From: CAYVUM01 sp964619055
GTDB taxonomy: Bacteria; Pseudomonadota; Alphaproteobacteria; Rhodospirillales; Defluviicoccaceae
NCBI GenBank assembly: GCA_964619055.1
Contig: CAZUDB010000014.1
Location: forward strand, 1 to 63,917
Direction: 5' to 3'
DNA: 63,917 bases
Under the pieces are notes generated by a model that ran no database searches, had not been told where the DNA came from, and saw nothing but the letters and a program-made list of their open reading frames with translations. The translations under genes were made by a program, and so were the position numbers. This document shows positions 34,400 through 44,257 of this stretch, piece by piece. Position 1 is the stretch's first letter. Each line of letters begins with the position of its first letter.

Positions 34400-36622
34400 A
34401 TGAGGAACTGGCTCCGCCGCTGGTTTGGATTTGATCGCTTGATCGCGCTTGCCCTTCTGGGCGTGTTGATGGCGATCTACGCCTTGGATCTAGGCCCGAT
34501 TGAAACCCTTCGGGTCAAGGTCTTCGACCTAATGCAGAGCATCGAGCCGCGCGAGGTGACGATTCGCCCGGTAACGATCATCGATATCGACGAGGCGAGC
34601 CTCGCCGAGTTGGGGCAGTGGCCGTGGCCACGGACGATGCTTGCCGACTTGGTCAAAACCAGTTTCGATCTGGGCGCTGCCGTGTTCGCCTTCGACGTCG
34701 TGTTTCCCGAGGCGGACCGGCTTAATCCGGCAACCGTGGCCGCAGGCCTCACGGGGCTCGATCCGGAAACGCGTAGGAACCTATCCAACCTGCCCAGCAA
34801 TGATCGCCGGTTCGCCGACGCCATTCGCGGCAAGCCGGTTGTTCTAGGGCGGGCTGCCGCCGTCGACCCGCCTGCTGTACCAAATGAGGTGCCGCTGAAG
34901 CGCAGCGTCGCCGTAAAACAGGTGATTGACGGGCCGGAGCCGTCGGACCTCATCGTTCGGACGCTGGAAATCATCCGCAATATCCCCGAGATCGAGGCAG
35001 CCGGCAGCGGACACGGTTTCGTTTCGCTGCTGCCGGAAGCGGACGGGATCGTGCGCCGGGTGCCGACGATCTATTCCTATCATGAAGGGGTGTATCCTGG
35101 ACTCGCCATGGAAGTGCTACGACTCGCCTTTCAAACCCGTGCCCTGGTCGTGGCCATGGACCAAGCCGGGGTTTCAGAGGTAAGGGTCGCAAAAGGCATC
35201 ACCATTCCGACGGACGGGCACGGTCGGGTGTGGCCCTACTTTTCCGCTCAGGACCAGGTGAAGTACGTGTCCGCCGTCGACGTCTTGAAGGGGGACGTTG
35301 ATCCCGCCCTCTTCCGCGGCAAGCTCGTTATCTTGGGCACGTCCGCCTTTGGCCTGCACGACATTCGCGCCACGCCCGTGGACCGGGCTTTGCCCGGCGT
35401 CGAAGTGCACGCGCAAGTCATCGAAAACGCGCTTACCGACCAATTCTTGGAGCGCCCCCATTTCATGGTCGGCGTTGAGCTGGCCCTGATACTAGTCGGC
35501 GGTCTCCTCATGATCTGGCTAGTGCCGTGGGTGGGCGCGAAATGGTCCTTGCTTCTCTTCGTTTTGGTTGCCGGTGTGGCCTCGACAGCATCTTGGCTCC
35601 TGTTCGCCGAGGAGCGGATCCTGTTTGACGCCGGCTATGCAATCTTCGCCATGCTTCTGATGTACACGTTTCTAACCTACGCCGGGTATGCCAATGAGGA
35701 GGCCAGCCGACGACGAGTCCGGGAAGCGTTCGGGTTCTATCTGGCGCCCGCCATGGTCGAGAAACTGGCTGAAGATCCGAAACAACTGAAGCTGGGTGGC
35801 GAAACCCGCCCCATGTCCGTCCTGTTCTGCGACGTGCGTGGGTTCACCACTATTTCGGAGACGTTTAAGGCCAATCCGGAGGGCCTCACCCACCTCATCA
35901 ACAAACTGCTGACGCCGCTGACGTCGATCATCCTGGAACGCCGCGGCACGGTCGACAAGTACATGGGCGACTGCATCATGGCGTTCTGGAACGCGCCGCT
36001 GGACGATTTTGACCACGCGCGTCACGCCTGCTTGGCCGCTCTGGAAATGCAGGCGGCCATGCTACCCTTGAACGACCGGCTGAAGGCGGAGGCGGAAGCC
36101 GAAGGGAGACCCTACAAGCCGCTGGCCATCGGTATCGGCGTGAATTCCGGCGACGTGGTTGTGGGCAATATGGGCTCGGACCAGCGCTTCGATTATTCAG
36201 TATTGGGCGACGACGTCAATTTGGCTGCCCGCCTGGAGGGACAATCCAAGGCGTACGGCGTCGGCATCGTGATCGGCGAGAACACCGCACGTGCCGTTCC
36301 CGACCTAGCGGTTCTGGAGTTGGACCAGATCCGGGTGAAGGGCAAGCTGGAGGCAGTCCATATCCATACTGTGGTGGGAGATGAGGCTATGGCCCGGGGC
36401 AACGCTTTCCCGGTACTGAAGGCGGCCCACGACGCCATGCTGGAAGCGTACCGCGGCCAGCACTGGGGCATGGCGCGCCAGAATTTGACCCGATGCCGGG
36501 AGCTGCTTGACGGCTTTGAGCTTAGCGGTTTGTTCGACATGTATGAGGCGCGGATCGCCGAGTACGAAGCATCTCCGCCTGGCGACGGTTGGGATGGCGT
36601 TTATGTAGCCACGACCAAGTGA
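34400..36622 (+). CDS. CHASE2-domain class III adenylate/guanylate cyclase
   Basis: A 740-residue membrane sensor cyclase. An N-terminal helix is followed by a periplasmic CHASE2 domain (about 35-330, with DIDEASLAELGQWPWPR and SGHGFVSLLPEADGIVRRVP), three hydrophobic helices near 340-410, and a catalytic domain. The metal aspartates are in LFCDVRGFTTIS and VDKYMGDCIMAFWNAP, and the transition-state region is DYSVLGDDVNLAARLE. It would make cAMP (or cGMP) in response to a periplasmic signal. ATG 34400 gives MRNWLRRWFGFD. It is divergent from the secretion operon. Confidence 0.9.
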   Translation: MRNWLRRWFGFDRLIALALLGVLMAIYALDLGPIETLRVKVFDLMQSIEPREVTIRPVTIIDIDEASLAELGQWPWPRTMLADLVKTSFDLGAAVFAFDVVFPEADRLNPATVAAGLTGLDPETRRNLSNLPSNDRRFADAIRGKPVVLGRAAAVDPPAVPNEVPLKRSVAVKQVIDGPEPSDLIVRTLEIIRNIPEIEAAGSGHGFVSLLPEADGIVRRVPTIYSYHEGVYPGLAMEVLRLAFQTRALVVAMDQAGVSEVRVAKGITIPTDGHGRVWPYFSAQDQVKYVSAVDVLKGDVDPALFRGKLVILGTSAFGLHDIRATPVDRALPGVEVHAQVIENALTDQFLERPHFMVGVELALILVGGLLMIWLVPWVGAKWSLLLFVLVAGVASTASWLLFAEERILFDAGYAIFAMLLMYTFLTYAGYANEEASRRRVREAFGFYLAPAMVEKLAEDPKQLKLGGETRPMSVLFCDVRGFTTISETFKANPEGLTHLINKLLTPLTSIILERRGTVDKYMGDCIMAFWNAPLDDFDHARHACLAALEMQAAMLPLNDRLKAEAEAEGRPYKPLAIGIGVNSGDVVVGNMGSDQRFDYSVLGDDVNLAARLEGQSKAYGVGIVIGENTARAVPDLAVLELDQIRVKGKLEAVHIHTVVGDEAMARGNAFPVLKAAHDAMLEAYRGQHWGMARQNLTRCRELLDGFELSGLFDMYEARIAEYEASPPGDGWDGVYVATTK

Positions 36623-36626
36623 GCGC

Positions 36627-38093
36627 CTAAGAGGCTGGAACCGGGTGCCGGCGCCGGACAATCACCGCACACAGCCGGTCCGCAACCCACAAGCCCGTTA
36701 TGACCGCGGGCAGGATGACCGGCAACAGCATCCGTTCCTCCAGGTGAATGAGCGAGTAGGCGCCCGCTATCGCGCCGTAGCAGAGCCAGAAGTAGCCGAC
36801 AATGAGCGTGTCGGCATCGCGGGCACGACCGCCCATCATGGCGCGAACGACCAGAACCGGCGTGCCGATTAGAAATGCCAGAAACAGCGTGATTGCCACC
36901 GTGCGGGCGGCGAACAACAGGACGGCGTCCGCGATCGAGGGCAGCGTTGGCGTTTCCAAGGCGGCCGCTCTGGCCGCACGGCCACCGCGAAGATGGGGCA
37001 GGGTGTCATGAAGCGGTCCCAGCATGACGAACCGGCGCACGTTCTGGCGTGGGTTGAAGATGACGGAACCTGAGTTCGCGATATCGAAGTTGTTGATAAC
37101 GCTGACAGCGTAAGCCAAGGGATGGGCCGTGACCGCCGCAATCATCTTGCTGAAGGTCTCGGACTCGATCTCCGACGTGGTCAGGCCTTCGGCACGGCGT
37201 TGGCTAAGGACCGCCGCTTGTGCCACGTAACTGTTATCGTGGGATGCGCGGCCCAACTCATCGATCTTCTCGTCGCCGGGAAACGGGTCCGCAAGGCCGG
37301 TTGCACGAATATTGAACACGGGCCACAGCCAGTTACTGGCGCCAAGCGTAGACAGAAAACGCTCGCCCGAGCGCACTTCGTTCCACGCGATGTGAGCTTG
37401 GACGGGAGCTGCAATGCCGATCAGGAGCACGATCATGCTCACCGATGCACGCCGCGCTGACCAGTGTTCAAGCCAGGTCAGCAAGCAAAGGCCAACGATC
37501 GGGAGAATGGCGAAATAAAGATTGGGCGGCCGGATGATGACGGCGACTCCCCAGGCGGCTCCCATCAGGGCCACGGTGCCGAAGCCGATCCGCCACAGCC
37601 CGAGCGCCATACCGACGATCGCGAACAGGACGGCCGCCATCAGCGTTGCCGACAGGCTGTCCGCCAACACGGCCAGATCATATAGGGCGAATGCCGAAAC
37701 CGTGGCGAGTACAGTGTAGGCGATTGCCGCCCACATCTTGCCGATAAGCCGGTCTTGGATCCGGTAGCCCATCCAGAAGACCCAACAGGTGCCCATCGAC
37801 TGCAGTGCAACCACGGCCAGCAGCTGGGCATCGCCCGCCACAACTTGGCCTGCCGCGAGCACCAGCGGATAGCCGATCGTCCTTAAAGCCGAGGTCGGCG
37901 TGCCGGCTTCCACATCGATCGGTGCCGTAAAGAGGCTGCCGTCAAGGATGCCGCCCGCCAGGGCTAGGTACCCTGCACTGTCGGGAAACAGCACAGGCCC
38001 CGCAACCGCAATCAAGACCAGCTTTGTGGCCGCAAAAAACGTGAGCGCGATCAGGTCGCCATGGGACCGGCTCGGTTGCTCACGCGAGTTCAT
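36627..38093 (-). CDS. Polytopic membrane protein, GT-C-type glycosyltransferase-like
   Basis: A 488-residue protein with about ten or more hydrophobic segments. An early FPDSAGYLALAG after helix 1 resembles the acidic motif of lipid-linked GT-C glycosyltransferases. A large extracytoplasmic loop lies around residues 245-370, and a C-terminal helix cluster follows. A role in transferring a sugar from a polyprenyl carrier to an envelope glycan is inferred from fold and neighbours. The start overlaps the upstream flippase-like gene by 14 bases. No family name is certain. Confidence 0.6.
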   Translation of the reverse strand: MNSREQPSRSHGDLIALTFFAATKLVLIAVAGPVLFPDSAGYLALAGGILDGSLFTAPIDVEAGTPTSALRTIGYPLVLAAGQVVAGDAQLLAVVALQSMGTCWVFWMGYRIQDRLIGKMWAAIAYTVLATVSAFALYDLAVLADSLSATLMAAVLFAIVGMALGLWRIGFGTVALMGAAWGVAVIIRPPNLYFAILPIVGLCLLTWLEHWSARRASVSMIVLLIGIAAPVQAHIAWNEVRSGERFLSTLGASNWLWPVFNIRATGLADPFPGDEKIDELGRASHDNSYVAQAAVLSQRRAEGLTTSEIESETFSKMIAAVTAHPLAYAVSVINNFDIANSGSVIFNPRQNVRRFVMLGPLHDTLPHLRGGRAARAAALETPTLPSIADAVLLFAARTVAITLFLAFLIGTPVLVVRAMMGGRARDADTLIVGYFWLCYGAIAGAYSLIHLEERMLLPVILPAVITGLWVADRLCAVIVRRRHPVPAS

Positions 38094-39084
38094 GGGCGGC
38101 CGCGTGCTTGGCAGATGGCCGCACCATCATGAGGATCAGTCCGCCCACTGCCGCCTGGCCCAACTGCAGCAGTCCGAACACGGCACCAACCAGGAAAGCC
38201 GGCTCCGCCGGAACGGCGATGATCGCGAGAGCCGAGACCATGCCGGCTTCGCGCAATCCCCAACCGCCGATCGAAACGGGAATGTTGATGAGAAGGAGAA
38301 CCGGTGTGGTCAGGGCGGCCAGTGTTAACGCCGGTGCATCGACGCCGGCGGCGCGGCAGAGTGCCAGAATGGCGGCAATACTCATGACATGTGCCATCAT
38401 GGCCAGACCGACGGCGCCGAGGGCCGGTTGCGGACGCGCCAAGACCTGGCGCACCGTCCCCCAAACCCGGACAATCTTTTCACCCAAGCGCCAGCGGACC
38501 AGCCAAGCGGGCACGATTCGAACGGCCACGACAATCAGCCATCCCACAGCCGTTACGGCAATGGCGAGGATCAGAGCCGATAGAACGGTTCGGGCAAGCG
38601 GATCACCGCTGGTTCCAAGAACGGTTGCTGTCGGGGGCAGCAACAGGGCGATCAGCACCACGAGGCCGAACAGTGCCACCACTCTATCAATGGCTATTCC
38701 GACCGTGGTCAATTTGACCGTATCAAGGCGACCGGCGCTCAAGATCCAAATCCGCGCTCCGTCGCCACCGATCCCGGCGGGAAGAAACGGGTTGAACGCC
38801 AGCATACCTCCTACGGCGCGCAGGCAGCACCGGTGGTGTGCAGGATGGTGAATTGCGACCATGACCGTGTGAAGCCGGATGGACATGAAGGCAATTTGAA
38901 CGGTCATGACCAGGGCTGCCAACAGCAAGTAGCGGGTGTCGAGAGCAAGCAGACGGTTGAGCGTTTCCGGCCACGAGACTTCGCGCGTCGCCACGGCGAT
39001 TAGGACAACGGCAACGGCCAGCTTGAGCAGCAGGATTACGACGAAGCGACTATTTTGCCATCGATGTTGCTTGTCGTCAGTCAT
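38080..39084 (-). CDS. Lysylphosphatidylglycerol synthase TM-region/flippase-like membrane protein
   Basis: A 334-residue integral membrane protein with about eight helices. Motifs include GGMLAFNPFLPAGIGGDGARIW (close to the GG...P.G.GE block of the LPG synthase TM/UPF0104 family) and SIGGWGLREAGM in the C-terminal half. Relatives act as lipid flippases or have unknown lipid roles; no aminoacyl-transferase domain is attached. It overlaps genes on both sides (14 and 8 bases), so it is part of a tight envelope operon. Confidence 0.7.
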   Translation of the reverse strand: MTDDKQHRWQNSRFVVILLLKLAVAVVLIAVATREVSWPETLNRLLALDTRYLLLAALVMTVQIAFMSIRLHTVMVAIHHPAHHRCCLRAVGGMLAFNPFLPAGIGGDGARIWILSAGRLDTVKLTTVGIAIDRVVALFGLVVLIALLLPPTATVLGTSGDPLARTVLSALILAIAVTAVGWLIVVAVRIVPAWLVRWRLGEKIVRVWGTVRQVLARPQPALGAVGLAMMAHVMSIAAILALCRAAGVDAPALTLAALTTPVLLLINIPVSIGGWGLREAGMVSALAIIAVPAEPAFLVGAVFGLLQLGQAAVGGLILMMVRPSAKHAAAHELA

Positions 39085-40300
39085 TTTGGCGCTTCGTCAA
39101 TGCGGATCGAACGACCTCAAAGACACGATCCACGGTCAGGCCCGTCATGCAGCGGTTGTCCGTACAGGGAGATCTCTTCTGGTTGTAGACGGACACGCAC
39201 GGGCTGCACGCCAAGCCCAGATAGAGGGCCCGCTGCCGTCGTCCCACGGGACCGAAGATTCGCGGCGTCTCGGGCCCGAACAGCACGATGGTCGTGAGCC
39301 CCGTGACGGAGGCGAAGTGCGCCGGGCCAGAATCATTGGTGACCAGAAGATCGGCCACATGAAACAGGTCGATGAGGGATCGGAGGCTGGTTTCTCCGGC
39401 CAGGCACACCGCCCGGGGATGGTCGAGTTGTCGGACAAGTGCCTCCACGCCATTCCGTTCCGACGGCGCCCCCGTGAAGCCGACCACGACACGCTCTTCG
39501 GCGAGGAGGCGGGTGGCCAGGTCCAGGTAGCGCTCCGGCGGCCAACGGCGGGTCTGGACCAGATCGCTAGTGTTGGCGTTGAGCAGAATGAGACGATAAC
39601 GGCTGTCGAAGGCCGGGAACAGGCGGCAGAGCGTTGCTCGCATCTGGGCCACGCCAGCGGGGTCGGCGGTCACCTGCAACAACTCCTGAGGCCAGCTCTC
39701 GGGGTCACGTTTGGCCCGAGGCTCGCATCGGTCCGGCCGTTCGGTCAGAGCAGCGGCAAGTGCCCGATAGGAGACCGTTATGTGATGGTGCGGTGAATAG
39801 ATGAGCCGGTGGGTCAGCATCCCGCCGATATAGCCGCCTTCCTCATAGAAGCGATGGAAACCGATCCGCGTCCGGGCCCCGGACAACGCGCACAGCATTG
39901 CACTGAACCGGGCGTAAACCTCCAGATTGATCGTTGCATCGACGCGCTGTCGACGCATGTCCACCAGGGCACGGATCGTGCTCGTCGCCAGTTTGAATAA
40001 AGACCGGGATTCTAGGATCACTTGGGCGTTGCTACCAAGCCCCATGATCTCCAGCATCGAACGACCCTCGGAAAAGGTGATTACGCGTATCTCAGCGTCC
40101 GGGAAGCGACGGCGCACCATCATGATAGCCGGATGAGCAAGGACAAGGGCGCCGATCTCGGCCAGGCAAACGAAGAGGATCGTTCGCGGCGGTGCTGACA
40201 CCGATGGCGCGGCTGCGCCGAAAAACAACCGCTGCATCGCGAACATAACGCTCAAAACAAAACAGCCTGGAATACCGAGCCAACGGTCCAGGCGACGCAT
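39077..40300 (-). CDS. Glycosyltransferase family 9 (heptosyltransferase-like)
   Basis: A 407-residue protein of the ADP-heptose:LPS heptosyltransferase superfamily. The N-terminal part has LFVCLAEIGALVLAHPAI, and the C-terminal nucleotide-binding region has LLVTNDSGPAHFASVTGLTTIVLFGPE, which is diagnostic of GT9. The C-terminus has several cysteines (ACSPCVSVYN, CTDNRC). An N-terminal hydrophobic segment may tether it to the membrane. ATG at 40298-40300 is preferred over a longer start with an Arg-rich tail. It starts the three-gene envelope operon. Confidence 0.85.
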   Translation of the reverse strand: MRRLDRWLGIPGCFVLSVMFAMQRLFFGAAAPSVSAPPRTILFVCLAEIGALVLAHPAIMMVRRRFPDAEIRVITFSEGRSMLEIMGLGSNAQVILESRSLFKLATSTIRALVDMRRQRVDATINLEVYARFSAMLCALSGARTRIGFHRFYEEGGYIGGMLTHRLIYSPHHHITVSYRALAAALTERPDRCEPRAKRDPESWPQELLQVTADPAGVAQMRATLCRLFPAFDSRYRLILLNANTSDLVQTRRWPPERYLDLATRLLAEERVVVGFTGAPSERNGVEALVRQLDHPRAVCLAGETSLRSLIDLFHVADLLVTNDSGPAHFASVTGLTTIVLFGPETPRIFGPVGRRQRALYLGLACSPCVSVYNQKRSPCTDNRCMTGLTVDRVFEVVRSALTKRQND

Positions 40301-40397
40301 TGTGCTTGCTTTCAAAGGCCGGCGTCTTCCCCGTCTATCGTCAAAGTATCGACGATCGCGAGAAGAGCTGTCAACGCAGCCGCGTGGCCGAGCCAAG

Positions 40398-43109
40398 TCA
40401 TGCTTGCGCGGTGAGCGGCGGCCTCACTGAAGGGGAGAGATCCTGAAGGGCCAAACTGACCTCTACAAAATCCTCTTCCGGGATAACTATGGTTCTAAAT
40501 CCGAGACCCGTCACCAGCTTCAGCATTGCGCCGTTATCGCGCAGGACCTGGCCCATGATTTCCCGTGTGCCGCGTGTCCGACAGTAGCGGACCATCTTGT
40601 CCATGAGCTTCCAGCCGAGGCGCTGTCCTTTCAGATCGGAGCGAATCAGGATTGCGTACTCTGCCTTCTCGTTGTTGGGGTCCGTAAATGTGCGAACGAC
40701 GCCAAGGGTTTCCCAGCCGCGTCCATCCTCCCGTGGGGCCACGGCCACAAACGCCATCTCGCGGTCGTAGTCGATCTGAGTCAGCCGGGCCATTTCGGAA
40801 TGGGGGAGGCGGCGGACGAGACCGAAAAAGCGAAAACGCATATCCTCGATGGAGACTTGAGACAGAAAGTCATAATGCGCCGGCTCATCCTCGGGGCGGA
40901 TCGGGCGAAGCAGCAGCTGTCGACCATTGCGTAGCGCGAACGGTTCCTCCAGGTCCTGCGGATAGGGCCTAATGGCGAGCCGCTGGTCGGCGCCGGCGGC
41001 GGCGCGGATCTGAACATCCACGGCGAGGACGCCTTCCGCATCCACCAGGAGCGGGTTGATCTCCAATTGGACAAGCTCCGGGATGTCTACGGCCATCTGT
41101 GCCAGCTTCACCAGGGTCAGGCAAAGCGAGTCGATGTCGGCCGCCGGGATCGTACCGCCGCCGCTGAGAGCTTTCGCGACCGTGCTGCGCTGGATCAGTT
41201 CCTTCGCGAGCGGGACGTTGAGCGGTGGCAGCGCCGCCACCCGATCGCCGATCAAGTTGGCGGTCACGCCGCCCTCACCAAACGTGACCACTTGGCCGAA
41301 CACGGCATCGACCGTGACGCCAAGCCGGACTTGACGACTCTTCGGCCGGATCGGAACCTTGGTCACAGTGAACGGTGGCGTGGGCCGGTCGGGAAAATCC
41401 TCCCGCCAAGCGGCGATCAACCATTCCGCTGCCGCGCGTACCGCCGCCGGTCGATCGAGCAGTGAGCCGGTTGTTTCCTCCGTGACGGCGGCCGGATCGG
41501 CAGGACCGAGGCGCAAACTTACCGGAAATCCGCCGTCAACCGCCAGGTCCACGGCAGCATCCACGGAGCGGGCTTGGTGGCTGGCGACGATGGGGATCTG
41601 GTAGGCCTCCAGCAACGCGAGGGCGGCCGCTTCGCCCAAATCGGGCCTACGGGCAGCCAGCGCTTCGAGGACGATGCGTCGGCCGGAATCCCGTGCCGGC
41701 GTGAACTCCAGCGATGTGGACGGCGGCGTCTCCATAAGAATGTCCTGGTTGCGCCGGAACCGGACCATGTGGAGGAAGGCATCCATGGCCTGCGTTGGAG
41801 TGTCGTAAGTGGGGATGCGGGCCTCGGCAAACAATTGGCGTGCCCTTTCCACGGTCTCTCCGCCCATCCAGCTGGTCAGCAGTGTGCCGCGGTGGTCCTT
41901 GGCCGTTTGAATAACACTGCGGGCCGCTTCGGAGCTGGACGCCAACGCCGTTGGAACATGTAACACCATGACGGCATCCACCTCCGGCGCGGACAGGAGG
42001 ATGTCCGTGGCGTCAGCATAACTTTTGGCGGGCGCATCGGTGCTCACGCTCAACGGGTTGCTGCGGGGCGCGCCAGAGGGCAGGACGCGGTCCAGCTTTT
42101 CGATCGTTTCAGGTGCAAGCTCGGCGAGCCGTCCGCCCTTCGTCAGCAACGTATCGGCCGCCATGATCGCCATACCGTAGCCGTTGGCCAGCACGGCGAG
42201 GCGGTCACCCTTGAGAGGTTTCGCCCGGGCAAGTGTCTCCACGGCTGCGAACAGCTCCCCAAAACTGAACACGCGTAGCATGCCGGCTCGCCGGATCGCG
42301 GCATCGAACACCGCGTCATCGCTGGCGGGCGCGTGGCTGCGCTGTGTGGCCAGAAACTGGCCTTCCGGCACCCGGCCGGCCTTGATCACCAACACAGGCT
42401 TGTTGCGACTCGCCCCGCGCGCGGCAGACATGAACGCGCGGCCGTTGTGGATGCTTTCGGTGAACAGCAAGATGGCCCGTGTCATCGCGTCGCTGCCGAG
42501 GAAATCCAGAATGTCGCTGAAATCCACATCAGCGGCATCTCCGAGTGATATGAAATGGGAGAAGCCGATGTTGCGGTGACCGGCCCAGTCCAGGACCGCG
42601 GTGCAAATGGCGGCCGACTGAGACACGAAGGCAACGCCGCCGGTGGTGGCGGGCTTGTGAACGCCACTGGCGTTCAGGCCGATGTGCGGCACCATGACAC
42701 CGAGGCAGTTGGGACCAATCACGCGCATGCCAAATGGGCGGGTGACATCACGGACGGCGGCATGGAGATCGCGGTTGCTGGAGCCGCCCATTTTCAGTGG
42801 CCCAGGTCCAAGGACGATAGCAGCGCGGGTGCCGCGTTCCCCAAGTCCCTGCAGTGTCGCAGATACTGCCGACGGCTCCACCGACAACACGGCCAAATCC
42901 GGCGTCAACGGCAGCGCGGCAACGTCCGCATAGGCCAGCACCCCGGCGATGGCCTGCTTGCTCGGGCTGACCGGCATAATTGGACCTTCGAAACCGCCTC
43001 TGAGGAGGTTTTGCAACACCAGATTGCCAACGTCACCTTGGCGATTGTTGGCGCCGATAACGGCCACGGAGCGCGGGTAGAACACCTTGTTCAGGTTGCG
43101 GATCGGCAT
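40398..43109 (-). CDS. Pat-type protein acyltransferase (ADP-forming acyl-CoA synthetase-like + GNAT)
   Basis: A 903-residue protein with three parts. An N-terminal CoA-binding domain (FYPRSVAVIGANNRQGDVGN) and succinyl-CoA ligase-like domains come first, then an ATP-grasp subdomain at about 475-690, and a C-terminal GNAT acetyltransferase from about 735 (YAILIRSDLKGQRLGWKLMDKMV is the acetyl-CoA loop). This is the domain order of Pat/YfiQ, which acetylates lysines of acetyl-CoA synthetase and other enzymes. It lies just upstream of the GT9 gene on the same strand. An acetate-CoA ligase activity is less likely but not excluded. Confidence 0.88.
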   Translation of the reverse strand: MPIRNLNKVFYPRSVAVIGANNRQGDVGNLVLQNLLRGGFEGPIMPVSPSKQAIAGVLAYADVAALPLTPDLAVLSVEPSAVSATLQGLGERGTRAAIVLGPGPLKMGGSSNRDLHAAVRDVTRPFGMRVIGPNCLGVMVPHIGLNASGVHKPATTGGVAFVSQSAAICTAVLDWAGHRNIGFSHFISLGDAADVDFSDILDFLGSDAMTRAILLFTESIHNGRAFMSAARGASRNKPVLVIKAGRVPEGQFLATQRSHAPASDDAVFDAAIRRAGMLRVFSFGELFAAVETLARAKPLKGDRLAVLANGYGMAIMAADTLLTKGGRLAELAPETIEKLDRVLPSGAPRSNPLSVSTDAPAKSYADATDILLSAPEVDAVMVLHVPTALASSSEAARSVIQTAKDHRGTLLTSWMGGETVERARQLFAEARIPTYDTPTQAMDAFLHMVRFRRNQDILMETPPSTSLEFTPARDSGRRIVLEALAARRPDLGEAAALALLEAYQIPIVASHQARSVDAAVDLAVDGGFPVSLRLGPADPAAVTEETTGSLLDRPAAVRAAAEWLIAAWREDFPDRPTPPFTVTKVPIRPKSRQVRLGVTVDAVFGQVVTFGEGGVTANLIGDRVAALPPLNVPLAKELIQRSTVAKALSGGGTIPAADIDSLCLTLVKLAQMAVDIPELVQLEINPLLVDAEGVLAVDVQIRAAAGADQRLAIRPYPQDLEEPFALRNGRQLLLRPIRPEDEPAHYDFLSQVSIEDMRFRFFGLVRRLPHSEMARLTQIDYDREMAFVAVAPREDGRGWETLGVVRTFTDPNNEKAEYAILIRSDLKGQRLGWKLMDKMVRYCRTRGTREIMGQVLRDNGAMLKLVTGLGFRTIVIPEEDFVEVSLALQDLSPSVRPPLTAQA

Positions 43110-43406
43110 TTGAGACTCTTAAGTTCGCACCATTGGGCTTAGATCATGAAAGGTTGATCGGTCTGTACAAGTGGCAGGGCCAACTGTCCCAAACACCGTG
43201 ATGATACGAGGTGCGGGAGGACGGGCAACCCTCAAAGGTGCGCCGCAGCATATCTTCGTTCGCGCTTGCAACCACAGGCCTGGTCCTGGCAAGGTGGCAC
43301 GAGACGGGACATGTGCGACTGCTGTCCTAGCGGGTCGCTGACGATGCCAGCTGTGTTTGGTCGTCGGCCGATTCGCGGCTTGGCAATGGCAGGATCCGAA
43401 GGTGTG
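43110..43406. other. Divergent intergenic region, pat/DUF1289 gene
   Basis: A 297-base gap with the pat start on the minus strand and the DUF1289 gene on the plus strand. Open frames cross it but lack starts with ribosome-binding sites or family similarity. No RNA gene seen. Confidence 0.4.
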
Positions 43407-43607
43407 ATGGTCATGGACATATCAACGACGGAGATTGCATCACCTTGTATCGGTGTCTGCACCATTGATCCTCAAACCGAAGTGTGCAGCGGCTGCATGC
43501 GGACGTTGGATGAGATTGCTGGATGGCGCGACGCAGATGCAAGCGCACGCCTCGCCATCCTCGACCGCATCGATGAGCGTCGTAGCGCCGGCCATCCGAC
43601 AACCTAG
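43407..43607 (+). CDS. DUF1289 small cysteine-rich protein
   Basis: About 66 residues from ATG 43407 (43413 is also possible). The core SPCIGVCTIDPQTEVCSGCMRTLDEIAGW has the four cysteines and layout of DUF1289, probably binding zinc or an iron-sulfur cluster. Function is not known. Members are common in proteobacteria. It is flanked by unrelated genes. Confidence 0.82.
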   Translation: MVMDISTTEIASPCIGVCTIDPQTEVCSGCMRTLDEIAGWRDADASARLAILDRIDERRSAGHPTT

Positions 43608-43837
43608 TGGCTCGATCCTAAAGGATGGCTCCTATCCGACGGCTGGATCCAACGCCTGAGGAAGGAGTTCGTAGATCGACCAAACTTACGCTTGGGTAGC
43701 AAGCGCTAGATCCGATCCACGGGGACGCCCTGCCACGAGCAATGAGCTGGTCGATGCCACGGTACAATTCGCGCCATCACGAGCAGTCGTCATTCGGACC
43801 GGCGAGTGCCGATCAGCGTTGACGTAACGTGTTACCC

Positions 43838-44083
43838 TCAATCGGATTTCTTTGATCCGCGTGAGGAACGCTCCCCGCGTGACGTCGCTGTTTTCGAGTC
43901 GTCGCGGGGGGCCGTCAACGTGTCGGCGGCTTGCTGCATCGTTCTGAGCACCTCACGTTCCGCCTCCAGCCAATAGTCCATGGCCATACCGTGCTGACGC
44001 CCAGCCGCTTCCCACATCGTGAACGCCAATTGTTGGATACGGTTTTGAATGTCTTCGGTCATCCGCTTAAGCTGTTCATCCAT
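43838..44083 (-). CDS. DUF2934-like small protein
   Basis: About 81 residues from ATG at 44081-44083, after a GGAGA site. The core IQQLAFTMWEAAGRQHGMAMDYWLEAEREV matches the DUF2934 pattern (tryptophan-rich, HG...W..AE). The tail is rich in Ser, Lys and Arg. Function unknown. It is divergent from the next small gene. A longer in-frame extension upstream lacks the pattern. Confidence 0.75.
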   Translation of the reverse strand: MDEQLKRMTEDIQNRIQQLAFTMWEAAGRQHGMAMDYWLEAEREVLRTMQQAADTLTAPRDDSKTATSRGERSSRGSKKSD

Positions 44084-44257
44084 TCGGGCCGTCTCCTGTA
44101 TGTTACCTTTCCCTGGCCGCGACTTTAACGTGTCACATTCGCAGGTCCATGTAGAAAAGGTGTTGGGAGCGGTACCACATCGGATGGACGGACGCGATGA
44201 TGGGGAGGCAAGCGATCCCGCCGAAAGACCCTCCCGTCCCGCTGCGGAGAGCGGAGC

